Source: Opitutales bacterium
Lineage (GTDB): Bacteria; Verrucomicrobiota; Verrucomicrobiia; Opitutales; Seribacteraceae
DNA length: 64,000 nucleotides
Direction: 5' to 3'
NCBI GenBank assembly: GCA_028042835.1
Contig: JAOFOL010000005.1
Location: forward strand, 1-64,000
The notes under the pieces were generated by a model. It ran no database searches. It was not told the DNA's origin and was given only the letters and a program-made list of their open reading frames with translations. Shown one piece after another: positions 52,894 to 62,584 of the stretch (position 1 is its first letter; each line of letters begins with the position of its first letter). A program made the translations under genes and the position numbers.

Positions 52894-55194
52894 TTATTGA
52901 GCCTTGGAGTTGCGTTCGATTTGGGCAAGCAAAGATTGAGCCTGTGGATTATCTGGTAATAATCGAGCCATCCTACGAGCGTAAGGCAGAGCATCCGCCC
53001 AGCGGCTGCGTTGAGCAAGAAGTTGGACTACATTTTGAAGAAACTCCGGATTTTCCGGTTGTATTTGTATAGCTTGTAAAAACGAATTAATTGCATCATC
53101 AATTTTATTACTCTGCCAATAAGCAATAGCTAGGTTATTAAAAACTCGAGGATTATCTTTCCAGTATGCAGTTGCCCGTTCTAAGGAACGGATAGCTTCA
53201 GGTAGGCGAGAGCGATCCTCCGCCAAAAGAAGGCCAAGTGAATAATGAACCTGCCCCCATGTGGGTTGGAGATCCGCGGCTTCTCGGAGAAATTGTTCCG
53301 CTTCCTTACTCCGCCCGCGTTTATTGAGCAGGGTCGCTAAGTTCATACGAGCAGGAACATAAGTGTCCTCGCGGCGAACTGCCTTTTTGTAATGGATTTC
53401 CGCATCGAGAGGATTATTTCGATTTTCGGCAAGTATTCCCAATGAAAGATGAGACTCTGGTCGGTCGAGATTACTTGTATATCGTAGTTCAAGTTCTGCA
53501 AAAACTTCGTTAAAAATTTCAAGGTCATTCCTAGTGAAAAGGGTTTCCGGAGCTCGCGCCAATATACGGGCAGCTTCAGTACGAACAGAACGTATGGGAT
53601 CCTTAAGCATTGGTACTAAGTCTCGGTGAGTATCAGCATCAGGCAAATCTTCCAATTTTGATATAGCTGCTACTCGAACTACAGAATCATTGGCGTCAAG
53701 ATTCCTTCGGGCTTCATCAAAACTGGCGTCACTAATAAAACGACGAAGGGCTAGCATTGCACCCGCCCGGGTAAAGGCAGGTGAGTCTGAATCTCGACAG
53801 ACTTCGAGCAGAAGACTCTCTGCTTCAGGTTTGTTATTTCGAAAAGCATGAAAAGCCTCAGGGTGACGAACATCTTTAGGGCGGTCTGGACCTTTAAATT
53901 TCTCCACCGCATCGGCAGCCCATTTTGCATCCTTATCAATGTGGCATTTATTACAAGCGTTAGGGGTGCCATACTCAACAGTATGATCAGGGCGGGGAAT
54001 TCGAATACTATGGTCCCTTCTTTCATCTATGCCCATGTATGTTTTATGTGGCATATGACACTCAACACATTGGGCTCCATTTGTACCTGCCTGATGGAAG
54101 TGATGATCCGAGGTGTCAAACCCAGTCGGATTATCTTCATTAGGAACATGACAGCGGGTGCAAAGCTGATTGGTGTAAGTGTGTAATTTGACGGTGTGAG
54201 GGTCATGGCAATCTACACACTTGATCCCCTTGTGAAACATTTTACTCTGAACATAAGATCCATATACATAAACTTCATCGTCAATCTGACCATCGACATG
54301 GTAAGTTGGAACCTGCATATCTGGGGACCATGGTTGAACAACCTCTGGCAGAAAGTGATCAAGAAATGAATTATCAGCATGGTGCCCGGGGTGAACAAAC
54401 CCACGCCGGGCATGACACTTGGCACAGGATTCAATTTGAGCAACATTACTGCTATTAACATCTGCAAGTCCGAAGTGGCTCAAGCCATCCCACCCTTTGT
54501 TCTTTCTGGCATGTTCAACATGATCACGTCCCGGACCATGACAGGATTCACATGCAACATTCATCTCTGAATAAGCGGTAGAGAAGCTTTGCGAGGAATC
54601 ATCAAATTGCTTTCGGAGATTAGTCGAATGGCAGTCAGCGCACATATGGTCCCAATTTTGCATCGAACGAGTCCAAAAGAGCGGATCTTTGGGTGCGATT
54701 CTCTCGTTTGGGTAAAGGTGGTACCATTCTTTTTTATCTACATCCCAGCAAGTAGGTAAAACCTGCATACGACCATCGGGAAATTTGACTAGATATTGCT
54801 GTAGAGGTTCCCATCCGAAAGTGTAAGCTATTTCAAAAACCTCCATCTCGCCCTCTTGATTTTCAGTTTCGACTAAATATTTTTCATTTTCTCTAAAAAA
54901 TTTGGTGGTGATACCATAGTTTTTAAAAATTGAATTATTAAAGTCTGCTCGCACAGTTTGCTCAGTGGGTAATTCCATAGCGTGAAAGTGATGAGACTCC
55001 ATCCATTTTTGATGAGACTCCTGATGACACTCCGCGCAGGTTGCCGCCCCTATATATTCATCGAGTTTATAAATAGCGGAGTTTGTTTCATCTAATGGCA
55101 AAGATTTTGATTCAGAATTGAAGTCATCCTCGCAACTTGCGATCAAAAATAGCATCACACAAATTAAAATAATTCTGCTAATTACAAATATCAT
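52894..55194 (-). CDS. Octaheme c-type cytochrome lipoprotein with HEAT and TPR repeats
   Basis: The 766-residue product has a lipoprotein signal (Cys 21 in LFLIASCEDD). Eight CxxCH heme sites follow (CAECH, CADCH, CESCH, CAKCH, CVDCH, CTRCH, CVECH, CNKCH) within about residues 50-400. HEAT-like repeats (RLDANDSVVRVAAI, IRSVRTEAARILARA) and TPR repeats (AEIHYKKAVRREDTYVPARMNLATLL and two more) fill the rest. It would be anchored to a membrane and carry electrons, with the repeats binding a partner. This domain order recalls proteins seen in Planctomycetota and Verrucomicrobiota. The electron donor and acceptor are unknown. Confidence 0.9.
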   Translation of the reverse strand: MIFVISRIILICVMLFLIASCEDDFNSESKSLPLDETNSAIYKLDEYIGAATCAECHQESHQKWMESHHFHAMELPTEQTVRADFNNSIFKNYGITTKFFRENEKYLVETENQEGEMEVFEIAYTFGWEPLQQYLVKFPDGRMQVLPTCWDVDKKEWYHLYPNERIAPKDPLFWTRSMQNWDHMCADCHSTNLRKQFDDSSQSFSTAYSEMNVACESCHGPGRDHVEHARKNKGWDGLSHFGLADVNSSNVAQIESCAKCHARRGFVHPGHHADNSFLDHFLPEVVQPWSPDMQVPTYHVDGQIDDEVYVYGSYVQSKMFHKGIKCVDCHDPHTVKLHTYTNQLCTRCHVPNEDNPTGFDTSDHHFHQAGTNGAQCVECHMPHKTYMGIDERRDHSIRIPRPDHTVEYGTPNACNKCHIDKDAKWAADAVEKFKGPDRPKDVRHPEAFHAFRNNKPEAESLLLEVCRDSDSPAFTRAGAMLALRRFISDASFDEARRNLDANDSVVRVAAISKLEDLPDADTHRDLVPMLKDPIRSVRTEAARILARAPETLFTRNDLEIFNEVFAELELRYTSNLDRPESHLSLGILAENRNNPLDAEIHYKKAVRREDTYVPARMNLATLLNKRGRSKEAEQFLREAADLQPTWGQVHYSLGLLLAEDRSRLPEAIRSLERATAYWKDNPRVFNNLAIAYWQSNKIDDAINSFLQAIQIQPENPEFLQNVVQLLAQRSRWADALPYARRMARLLPDNPQAQSLLAQIERNSKAQ

Positions 55195-55254
55195 GTAAAC
55201 TTTAATAATGTTAAAAGCCAGGTAAATGGCAATGAGGTTTGCACCTTTCTACTC

Positions 55255-55288
55255 TTGACAATCTCTAAGCTTAACCAAGGTAATAGAA
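55255..55288 (+). promoter_or_regulatory. Weak promoter-like sequence before the GYF_2 gene
   Basis: A consensus TTGACA at 55255-55260 is followed by a poor -10 region (GGTAATAG near 55280) and then ATG at 55307. Only the -35 element is good. Confidence 0.3.
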
Positions 55289-55306
55289 AATCTAATTAAT
55301 AACACA

Positions 55307-56134
55307 ATGAGCCAAATTTATCTTACTATCAATAATCAGCAAGCCGGCCCCTATGAAAAAGATGCTGTTAACCAAATGATTTCAAATGGACAGGTTTCAA
55401 AAGATGCACTCGGTTGGGTCCAAGGAATGGCAGCTTGGGAGCCACTATCATCTGATACATTTATAAACCTGGGTATCGGTAATGCAATCAAGCAAGAAAC
55501 TGCCCCAATTCTACAATCAGGCAAAATCCTCTCTAAAAGAGTTGAACAAAAAGATTTAGATAATACTACATCCAAAGGTAGAGGAAATTTTCAGATTGGG
55601 AAAGCGATAGGAGAAGCGTTTACCTTTTACAAGGCAAATGCGATTTCTTCAATTACTTGGCTCATTTTGGCAGGAATTATGGGTGGAGTGCCAGTTGTAA
55701 ATTTAATTGTCCCTTTGATGGGAGTGAATTTTTATACCTGCGTTCGAAATTTCCGCGATAACGGTGAAAAGATGTCTTTAAGTGGATTATTTGATTTCTC
55801 ATTCGCATTTGACAAGATTATTGGCCCTATTGTCGTTGGGATTTTAATTTCAATAGGTTATGCATGTTTAATCATCCCCGGAATCATTCTCACTTTCATG
55901 TGGGCATTTACACCATGTATTCAAGGCGACACCCCAGACCTGTCTTTTACACAGGCGATGAAAAAATCCAAGGCTTTAGCTAAAGGAAATTACTTAAAAA
56001 TTTTCCTATTTGTCGTAATTTTGGTATTTCTCGGTTTGTCGGGGTTCATTTTGTTAGGCATCGGAGCCTTAATCACATTACCTGTCGCTCATGTTGCCCT
56101 GTACTGCGCTTACGATCAATGTAAATCCCAGTAG
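55307..56134 (+). CDS. GYF_2-domain membrane protein
   Basis: The 275-residue protein begins with a GYF_2 domain (about 1-55: YLTINNQQAGPYEKDAV, then GWVQGMAAWEPLSS). After a linker it has about four hydrophobic segments (about 120-145, 155-170, 185-215, 240-265) that resemble a DUF975-type membrane domain. GYF_2 modules bind proline-rich peptides in other systems. It stands alone between the cytochrome gene and the DUF1549 gene. Function unknown. Confidence 0.87.
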   Translation: MSQIYLTINNQQAGPYEKDAVNQMISNGQVSKDALGWVQGMAAWEPLSSDTFINLGIGNAIKQETAPILQSGKILSKRVEQKDLDNTTSKGRGNFQIGKAIGEAFTFYKANAISSITWLILAGIMGGVPVVNLIVPLMGVNFYTCVRNFRDNGEKMSLSGLFDFSFAFDKIIGPIVVGILISIGYACLIIPGIILTFMWAFTPCIQGDTPDLSFTQAMKKSKALAKGNYLKIFLFVVILVFLGLSGFILLGIGALITLPVAHVALYCAYDQCKSQ

Positions 56135-56199
56135 ATCAATTCCTTACAATATAGTCGCACGCATTCAAAATCAATTATTTGAATTTATTATGAAGAAAT

Positions 56200-56231
56200 T
56201 TGTCACATAATTTATCGGCGAGGTATATAAT
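56200..56231 (+). promoter_or_regulatory. Putative promoter upstream of the DUF1549 gene
   Basis: TTGTCA (56200-56205) is followed by TATATA at 56224-56229 (18-base spacer) or TATAAT at 56226-56231 (20-base spacer). It lies about 105 bases before the ATG at 56335, within the largest gene-free gap of the window, which shows no other recognisable element. Confidence 0.4.
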
Positions 56232-56334
56232 AGCGTGCCTTCCCTAGACATATCAACTATAAGTATGCAGTTTTTTAATATAAATATTGAAAAAAAGCAT
56301 TGCATCTTCCTGATCGACTCTTCAAGTTTTTAAT

Positions 56335-59007
56335 ATGAATAGAATTATCTTTTCCATCTTCTCTCTCTTAATTCTTACATCCCATGCTTGGGGATTCGCT
56401 GAACGCGATTTTCGCTCCAAAAATGGCCAAGTAATACGCGGGACGATTGAAAAATACTTCGAAGATGGCGATGTACTTCTTAAACGAGCAATAGACTTGC
56501 AACTTTTTCGTATAAACCTCGATGTTTTCACCGAAGATGATCAAGCATTTGTTAAAAACAATTTTCCTCCCAATCATGATGCATTACCCGAATTTCAGCG
56601 ACCATTGTCAAAGGGTGCACTCATGACAAACGCTAAATATATTGATAGTATCATAGATGCTAAATTACGATCTTACAACCAACGCCCCAACAAACTTACC
56701 ACCGACGAAACTTTTCTTCGTAGAACTTACTTAAAGATTATAGGGAGAATTCCCTCCTATGCTGAATCAGTCGCCTTTTTAACTGATCGCGATCGGTCCT
56801 CTAAAAGAACAAAACTCATTGACAGCCTCTTACTCACGGAAGGTTACGCAAGTCATTGGTTTCATTTTTGGGCAGATATTTTACGAGCTAAAGACAATTT
56901 TGGTAATCGTATGTCCGGACGTCCTTTCATTGATTATATTAAAGATTTTGTAGCAATGAACCGACCCTACGATGTTTGGGTTAAGGAAATGCTTTCGTCA
57001 AGCGGACCTTATTGGGAAAAAGGAAATGGTGGTGTCGGATATTTCGCTAGAGATCAAGGAATGCAATTGGATAATATGTCTAACACTGTACGAATTTTTC
57101 TTGGTACAAGTTTAGAATGTGCTCAGTGTCACGACCACCCATTCGATCGTTGGACTCAGAAACAATTTTACGAAATGGCAGCATTCACAGAAGGTGCAGG
57201 AAATCTTCGCCGTCGCGGGGCTGACAATCTAAATGCACTCAACAGACTTGCCCGCACAGAACAAAGACGTTTGGAGCAAATGGAGCGCCCCAGAGATGCA
57301 AGAAGGGTAAGAGACGCAGCTCGTGACATATCCGATATCGTGCAAGTCGGACTCGAAAGTATGGGTCGCGGTAAAATTAAACTTCCCAACGACTATCAAT
57401 ACGACAACGCACGCCCTGGAGAAGAACTTTCAGCTAAGACCATATTTGGTTTAGCTACTGAATTGGATGCAAATCTACAGGCTACAGGTTCTCGTGCATC
57501 TTATGCTAATTGGGTCGCATCTGAAGCTAACCCTAGATTTACCACTGTAATTGTAAATCGCCTTTGGAAAGAAGTATTTGGACTAGCCCTCGTAGCACCT
57601 CTCGACAATATGTTCGATGATACAATGGCCACCCATCCTGAGCTTCAATTACACTTGGAGAAAGTTATGGTGGCTTTAAACTACGATCTAAAGGAATTTC
57701 TAAGGATTTTATATAATACAGAAGCATTCCAGAGAATGTCCCCACCTCGTGAGGTTATGTCTCGTGATGCAAAGGACACGATTATGCCACCTGAAGTTAA
57801 ATGGGTAATTGCAGGGCCCTACCCTCAAGACCCTACCCGCAATAGTGTGCCTTACTTTTATCAAGGTCCAATGCTAGAACGCATGTCTGGAGAACAGATT
57901 TGGGATTCTTTAGTCACCCTAGCTTATCCTGATGTAGATAATCGTAAATTTCAAAAGCCAGCTGCTGGTTATGACAATTTTGTAAAGTACACCGCCATGA
58001 CTGGTGACGAACTCTTCGCAAATGTAATGCGGAGAACAGGACTAGATCCTAATGCACAAGCACCTGCTAGACCGGGCGGAAACAACCCGGCAATGCCTAA
58101 AATGGAACTCAATGCAAAGCAGAAAAGTTCTATCGAAGTTGTGATGAAATACTCTGACCTCTACTGCATGAATTGCCATGATTCCGGAAAATCGCGGGGT
58201 GATGTAAATATGGAACAGTTTCATGATAACCCGACCAAACTAGCCGGTGACCCAACCATGTTGAAAATGTTTGTTGCTGCTCTCGAAAAGAAGGAAATGC
58301 CCCCAGCAAAAAGTCAATTGCAACCCACTATTAAGGAAAGAGCGGAAATCGTTCATGCTCTGAACACCCTTATATCAGAGGCACCAGCAGCAGGAGCACC
58401 AATGCAAGCTGGGGAGGCAATGGCTAAAAAATTAGGAGACCCTATCAATACTGATTGCCCAATCAAACCGGGTCGTGCAATCGACCCATCATTGCTTGCT
58501 CTTAATGAAGATGGAGAGACTGTTGGTTTCTGCTGTCAGTCCTGCTTGAATCAATTCAAGCGAAATATGACTAATAAACCATCCCCATCCTCAACATCTT
58601 CAGCTGCTACAGTAAATTATGTTCGCGACCGAAACTCAGTTCGGGCTTCTGAGATTGGTTCACCAGCACCTAACGGTCACTTAATTAGAGAGTTTGGTGG
58701 ATCTACAAGGGACCAAATTGAAAGTAGTCATAAACAAGCTTCCGTTACGCAGGTTCTTAATTTATTAAACGGATATGTTGAACAAAGAATATTAATGAAA
58801 AAAGATGCTCTCGTACTCAACACGGTTAAAAATGCAGGTAGTAAAGAGTCACAAATAGAAACTGCATTTATGTCTGTTTTAAATCGTAAGCCAGACGCTA
58901 AAGAAATGAGAAGTGTCAAAGACGCTTTGCAAAAATCCGGCGATAATTTTTACAAAGATGTAGTCTGGGTGTTAGTAAACAGCCACGAATTCCTTTTTGT
59001 TCAATAG
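56335..59007 (+). CDS. DUF1549/DUF1553 (PSCyt2/PSD1-type) protein with metal-binding insert
   Basis: The 890-residue exported protein has a signal peptide (about 1-21) and a SHD1-like start (RDFRSKNGQVIRGTIEKY). DUF1549 covers about 95-310, with the conserved C262-AQ-C265-H266 DHPFDRW motif. DUF1553 covers about 400-590 (NRLWKEVFGLALVAPLDNMFDD). A second CxxCH (CMNCH, 611-615) follows. A CP...FCCxxC unit at 708-737 matches the secreted protein at 12599. Family members are common in Planctomycetota and Verrucomicrobiota and sit next to DUF1501 genes, as here. The function is not established; heme binding and export are likely. Confidence 0.9.
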   Translation: MNRIIFSIFSLLILTSHAWGFAERDFRSKNGQVIRGTIEKYFEDGDVLLKRAIDLQLFRINLDVFTEDDQAFVKNNFPPNHDALPEFQRPLSKGALMTNAKYIDSIIDAKLRSYNQRPNKLTTDETFLRRTYLKIIGRIPSYAESVAFLTDRDRSSKRTKLIDSLLLTEGYASHWFHFWADILRAKDNFGNRMSGRPFIDYIKDFVAMNRPYDVWVKEMLSSSGPYWEKGNGGVGYFARDQGMQLDNMSNTVRIFLGTSLECAQCHDHPFDRWTQKQFYEMAAFTEGAGNLRRRGADNLNALNRLARTEQRRLEQMERPRDARRVRDAARDISDIVQVGLESMGRGKIKLPNDYQYDNARPGEELSAKTIFGLATELDANLQATGSRASYANWVASEANPRFTTVIVNRLWKEVFGLALVAPLDNMFDDTMATHPELQLHLEKVMVALNYDLKEFLRILYNTEAFQRMSPPREVMSRDAKDTIMPPEVKWVIAGPYPQDPTRNSVPYFYQGPMLERMSGEQIWDSLVTLAYPDVDNRKFQKPAAGYDNFVKYTAMTGDELFANVMRRTGLDPNAQAPARPGGNNPAMPKMELNAKQKSSIEVVMKYSDLYCMNCHDSGKSRGDVNMEQFHDNPTKLAGDPTMLKMFVAALEKKEMPPAKSQLQPTIKERAEIVHALNTLISEAPAAGAPMQAGEAMAKKLGDPINTDCPIKPGRAIDPSLLALNEDGETVGFCCQSCLNQFKRNMTNKPSPSSTSSAATVNYVRDRNSVRASEIGSPAPNGHLIREFGGSTRDQIESSHKQASVTQVLNLLNGYVEQRILMKKDALVLNTVKNAGSKESQIETAFMSVLNRKPDAKEMRSVKDALQKSGDNFYKDVVWVLVNSHEFLFVQ

Positions 59008-59050
59008 TAGTAACCTGTTTTATTTGAAATAAACAATCTAACCATATATA

Positions 59051-59056
59051 AAGGAG
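59051..59056 (+). promoter_or_regulatory. Strong Shine-Dalgarno site of the DUF1501 gene
   Basis: AAGGAG ends 9 bases before the ATG at 59066 and is the clearest ribosome site in the window. A second ATG follows directly at 59069. Strong translation of this gene is suggested. Confidence 0.8.
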
Positions 59057-59065
59057 AAACTCATC

Positions 59066-60364
59066 ATGATGACTAACTTTCAAAATGTAGACGAATACGG
59101 TCGAAGGGAATTTATAGCCCAAGCTGCCAAGTCTTGCCTTGGAGTAGGACTAATGCCCATGGCTGGTTCTTACATCCACGATAGCGTTAAGGCTCTTACA
59201 CCCGGAGCCCGACCTGCGGCAGCTCGTCATGTTATATACCTTAACATGACCGGAGCTATGTCTCACTTGGACACTTTCGCCCCCCAAATTGATAATCCAA
59301 AACTTATGCATGATGTTAGAGCGATCCCAACCAGTGCGGATGGGGTTGTTTTATCGGAAAATCTTCCGTTGACTGCGAAACACATGCACAATGCCTCGAT
59401 CATCAAAACGATGGTATCCAGTCAAGGAGCTCACCAACAAGCTAGTTATCTGATGCATACCAGTTACCTGCAAAGAGGTACGATTGTACACCCAACTTTT
59501 GGCTCTTGGGTAGCCAAGCTTTCCGGACAAATCAACCGCACAATTCCAATGAATGTAAAAATTGGAGGTGGAGGCGGTGGAGCCGGTTTCCTCGAAGCCA
59601 AATATGGTGCCTTGCCTATCGGTCGCCCCGGTCAAGGTTTGGCTAACAGCAAGATGGCTTCTTACTTGGATGATACAATGTTCCAAAACCGCATTGCTGC
59701 GGCAGAAAAGCTTAATGTCAACTTCACTGCTGAATATCCACAAAAGCAAGTCCGTGCTTATTCTGATCTTTATCGTGATGCAATCAAGCTCATGAAAAGT
59801 GAGGATTTAAATGCTTTCGATATCAATAAAGAGCCGGATTCCATGAAAGAACTTTATGGAGAGACCAACTTTGGACAAGGTTGCCTACTTGCACGCAGAT
59901 TGATCGAGCATAAAGTCCGATATGTCGAGGTTACTAGAGGTGGCTGGGATACTCATGATGATAACTTTAATAGAGTTGCCAACAATTGCGTGGACATCGA
60001 CAAAGCCCTTAGCGGACTTTTGCTTGATCTCGAAATGCGTGGCCTTCTTAAAGAAACTCTTGTCGTTCTTACTTCAGAATTTGGTCGTACACCTGTTCCT
60101 AACGGACGAGATGGTCGTGACCATTGGCCTTATTGTTTCTCCGCATTCCTTGCCGGAGGAGGAATTAAGGGTGGTGTAATGTATGGTGATGTAGATGAAA
60201 CAGGTCGCTCTCCAATTGCAGGCAAACCAATCAAACCCGAAGATTTGAACGCCACTATTGCTTACGCTTTGGGTCTTCCCTTGAATGATGTTCAGTACTC
60301 CCCTTCCGGTCGTCCATTCACCATCGCTCACAAAGGCGAGCCTTTATTTGATATTTTAGCCTAA
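59066..60364 (+). CDS. DUF1501 family protein with Tat-type signal
   Basis: The 432-residue protein begins with a twin-arginine-like signal (GRREFIAQAAKSCLGVGL). The DUF1501 fold has YLNMTGAMSHLDTFAPQ, VSSQGAHQQASYLMHTSY, VRYVEVTRGGWDTHDDNF and VLTSEFGRTPVPNGRDGRDHWPY. This is a sulfatase/alkaline-phosphatase-like fold whose activity is unproven. It follows the DUF1549 gene after 58 bases and precedes the triple-cytochrome gene by 12 bases, so the three are likely one unit. Confidence 0.93.
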   Translation: MMTNFQNVDEYGRREFIAQAAKSCLGVGLMPMAGSYIHDSVKALTPGARPAAARHVIYLNMTGAMSHLDTFAPQIDNPKLMHDVRAIPTSADGVVLSENLPLTAKHMHNASIIKTMVSSQGAHQQASYLMHTSYLQRGTIVHPTFGSWVAKLSGQINRTIPMNVKIGGGGGGAGFLEAKYGALPIGRPGQGLANSKMASYLDDTMFQNRIAAAEKLNVNFTAEYPQKQVRAYSDLYRDAIKLMKSEDLNAFDINKEPDSMKELYGETNFGQGCLLARRLIEHKVRYVEVTRGGWDTHDDNFNRVANNCVDIDKALSGLLLDLEMRGLLKETLVVLTSEFGRTPVPNGRDGRDHWPYCFSAFLAGGGIKGGVMYGDVDETGRSPIAGKPIKPEDLNATIAYALGLPLNDVQYSPSGRPFTIAHKGEPLFDILA

Positions 60365-60376
60365 GACTACAATGAA

Positions 60377-62464
60377 ATGATTAGAAGAGGTTTACAGAAA
60401 ATAGTAACATTTGTTCTCCTTTTCTTTTCGCTTCAAGCTGAAGAACCGTTTCGTGTCTTCAAGACACCAAGCGGCAAATCATTCGAAGGAAAAGTTGTAG
60501 GCTATGAAGGTAAGACTTTCATCCTTACAAACAAATCCAGCCAGCTTTTCCAAGTACCATTTAACGCCTTGTCTACATCGGACAAGGCGTATTTGGTTGA
60601 AGCCGTAAAAGCAAACCGAATTCCTAAAGGGAGACCCGATTCCACGCCGAGTCACACAGCAGAGGCACAGGGTGTGGATTTCCACTCTCAAATCATGCCC
60701 ATACTGCAGGAGCGCTGTAATGACTGTCATAAAGCACCCTACGAAGACAACGGTAGAACAAAAAAACCAAAAGCAGGATTACGTTTTGATACTTATAATT
60801 GGGTAATGAAAGGAAATGATGGTGGCCCTGTTATTGAACCGGGTGATACAGATGCTAGCATTCTATTCGAGGTAATAACCTTACCCTCTGATGACGATAT
60901 GATAATGCCTCCCAAAGGTGACCCTCTTACTTCGGAACAGATTGATCTCTTTCGTCGTTGGATATTGGAAGGAGCAACTGAAAAACCTTCTGGCAAAGTG
61001 GCCTCAGCCACCGTGGCCAAGAAGGAATCTACCCCTGCTTCAGCCGAAGAAAGCAAAGATGATCAAATTCACAAAGCACCGCCTAAGAAAGTTGTTTCTT
61101 TTCGTCCCGGATCTTTTTTTGCACATGTAGTCGTACCCTTGGGAGTTAGCCCTGACGAAGCATTATCTAGCTCACAGGGTTCAAAGCCAAAACCCGGGGA
61201 ACCCATTGATTTCGATAGACATGTTTTACCGATCCTTGAAAATCGATGTAATGACTGTCATCACGCCCCTTTTGATAGATCAGGCCGTTTGGTTAATCCT
61301 AAAGCAAGTTTACGCTTCGACACCTACGCTCAGGTTATGAAGGGTAACCTTGATGGACCTGTAATCGTAGCAAATGATTTGGAGAAAAGTCGATTATACA
61401 GCGTTTTAAACCTCCCTGAGGATGATGATTTATTTATGCCTCCCAAAGGTGGCCCAGTAGATGCTGAACAAATTGATGTTATAAAACGTTGGATAGAAGA
61501 GGGTGCAAACCCATCAAAGAACAGCGTCTCTGCCACGAAAGGTGGAATACCTGCTGCGGACGAACCCGTCAGTTTCATCAACCATATTTTACCCTTATTT
61601 GAAAGTCGTTGTATGGAATGTCATGGCGAACCTTATGTCAAAAATGGTCGTACAATCAAACCGAGGGCAGGCTTACAATTAAACAGTCATGAATGGGTAA
61701 TGAAGGGTAACCTCGACGGTACCATTGTCACCTCTGGAGACCACACTGATAGTGCTCTATATCAAGTAATAATGCTTCCAGATGACGACCCCGAAATCAT
61801 GCCTCCGAAAGGAGAACCTTTGACGGAAGAACAAAAAACAATGGTTAAAAGATGGATTTTAGAGGGTGCATCTGAGCAACCTGCCGCAGAAGCTGCAGAT
61901 CCAAACGCACCGCCTAAACCTAAAGCTAAAAAAGAATTAGTTGTTGGTTCAGTTGAGAAAAAAGTTTCTCTTTTAGAAATGCTTTCAAAAAAAGCTAGTC
62001 TGCCTTCAAAAACTCAATTATTAGCCGCTGAAAAGTCTGGGGCTCTCGTTACTCAATTATCTGAAAGAAATTCACTTGTAAGAGCAGAATTTTCTTCGTT
62101 TGCAAGCGATGTAAATGACGCGGCACTTGGTGCTTTTGGTAATATTAAAAACAACATATCTCATCTTGATGTATCAAGGACCAAAGTCTCAGATGTTGGA
62201 TTACGGGCTGCAGGATCAATGCCTAATTTAACTTGGTTGAGTGCTCGTAATACAATTGTTTCTGATAACGGTTTAAAATCATTATCTTCTCTGCAATATC
62301 TCTCATATCTGAATCTTTCGGGTACTAAAGTTTCAGATAAAGGGCTTCAAACCTTATCTACTTTTAAGTCACTGAAAGAGATTTACTTGTGGGGTTCAGA
62401 AGTTACCGATAAAGGCGTTGAATCTCTAAGAGAATCATTACCAAGCGCTAAGATACTATTTTAA
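60377..62464 (+). CDS. Triple planctomycete-type cytochrome c (PSCyt1) protein with LRR end
   Basis: The 695-residue exported protein has a signal peptide and a SHD1-like domain (about 25-75, FKTPSGKSFEGKVVGYEG). Three repeats of about 150 residues follow, each with one heme site: CNDCH near 114, CNDCH near 291 and CMECH near 412. Each repeat ends in MPPKG.P and IDLFRRWILEGA-type sequence. Leucine-rich repeats (about 575-690) close it (LSYLNLSGTKVSDKGLQTL). Three separate heme domains in one chain suit electron transfer to the neighbouring DUF1549 protein (inference). Confidence 0.93.
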   Translation: MIRRGLQKIVTFVLLFFSLQAEEPFRVFKTPSGKSFEGKVVGYEGKTFILTNKSSQLFQVPFNALSTSDKAYLVEAVKANRIPKGRPDSTPSHTAEAQGVDFHSQIMPILQERCNDCHKAPYEDNGRTKKPKAGLRFDTYNWVMKGNDGGPVIEPGDTDASILFEVITLPSDDDMIMPPKGDPLTSEQIDLFRRWILEGATEKPSGKVASATVAKKESTPASAEESKDDQIHKAPPKKVVSFRPGSFFAHVVVPLGVSPDEALSSSQGSKPKPGEPIDFDRHVLPILENRCNDCHHAPFDRSGRLVNPKASLRFDTYAQVMKGNLDGPVIVANDLEKSRLYSVLNLPEDDDLFMPPKGGPVDAEQIDVIKRWIEEGANPSKNSVSATKGGIPAADEPVSFINHILPLFESRCMECHGEPYVKNGRTIKPRAGLQLNSHEWVMKGNLDGTIVTSGDHTDSALYQVIMLPDDDPEIMPPKGEPLTEEQKTMVKRWILEGASEQPAAEAADPNAPPKPKAKKELVVGSVEKKVSLLEMLSKKASLPSKTQLLAAEKSGALVTQLSERNSLVRAEFSSFASDVNDAALGAFGNIKNNISHLDVSRTKVSDVGLRAAGSMPNLTWLSARNTIVSDNGLKSLSSLQYLSYLNLSGTKVSDKGLQTLSTFKSLKEIYLWGSEVTDKGVESLRESLPSAKILF

Positions 62465-62584
62465 AGGCGAGATCCTTTGCCTTATTGGAGAAACTAAATT
62501 TTGCATTTTAGATTGTGCATTACACTTCCATACCGAAAAGTAAAATTTGCTTTCTGACCGGGCGAATACATTATGTTCACATAA

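Noticed and set aside
62465-62492. Terminator after the triple-cytochrome gene
   Set aside because: The AAGGC/GCCTT pairing is only five bases and lacks a T run.
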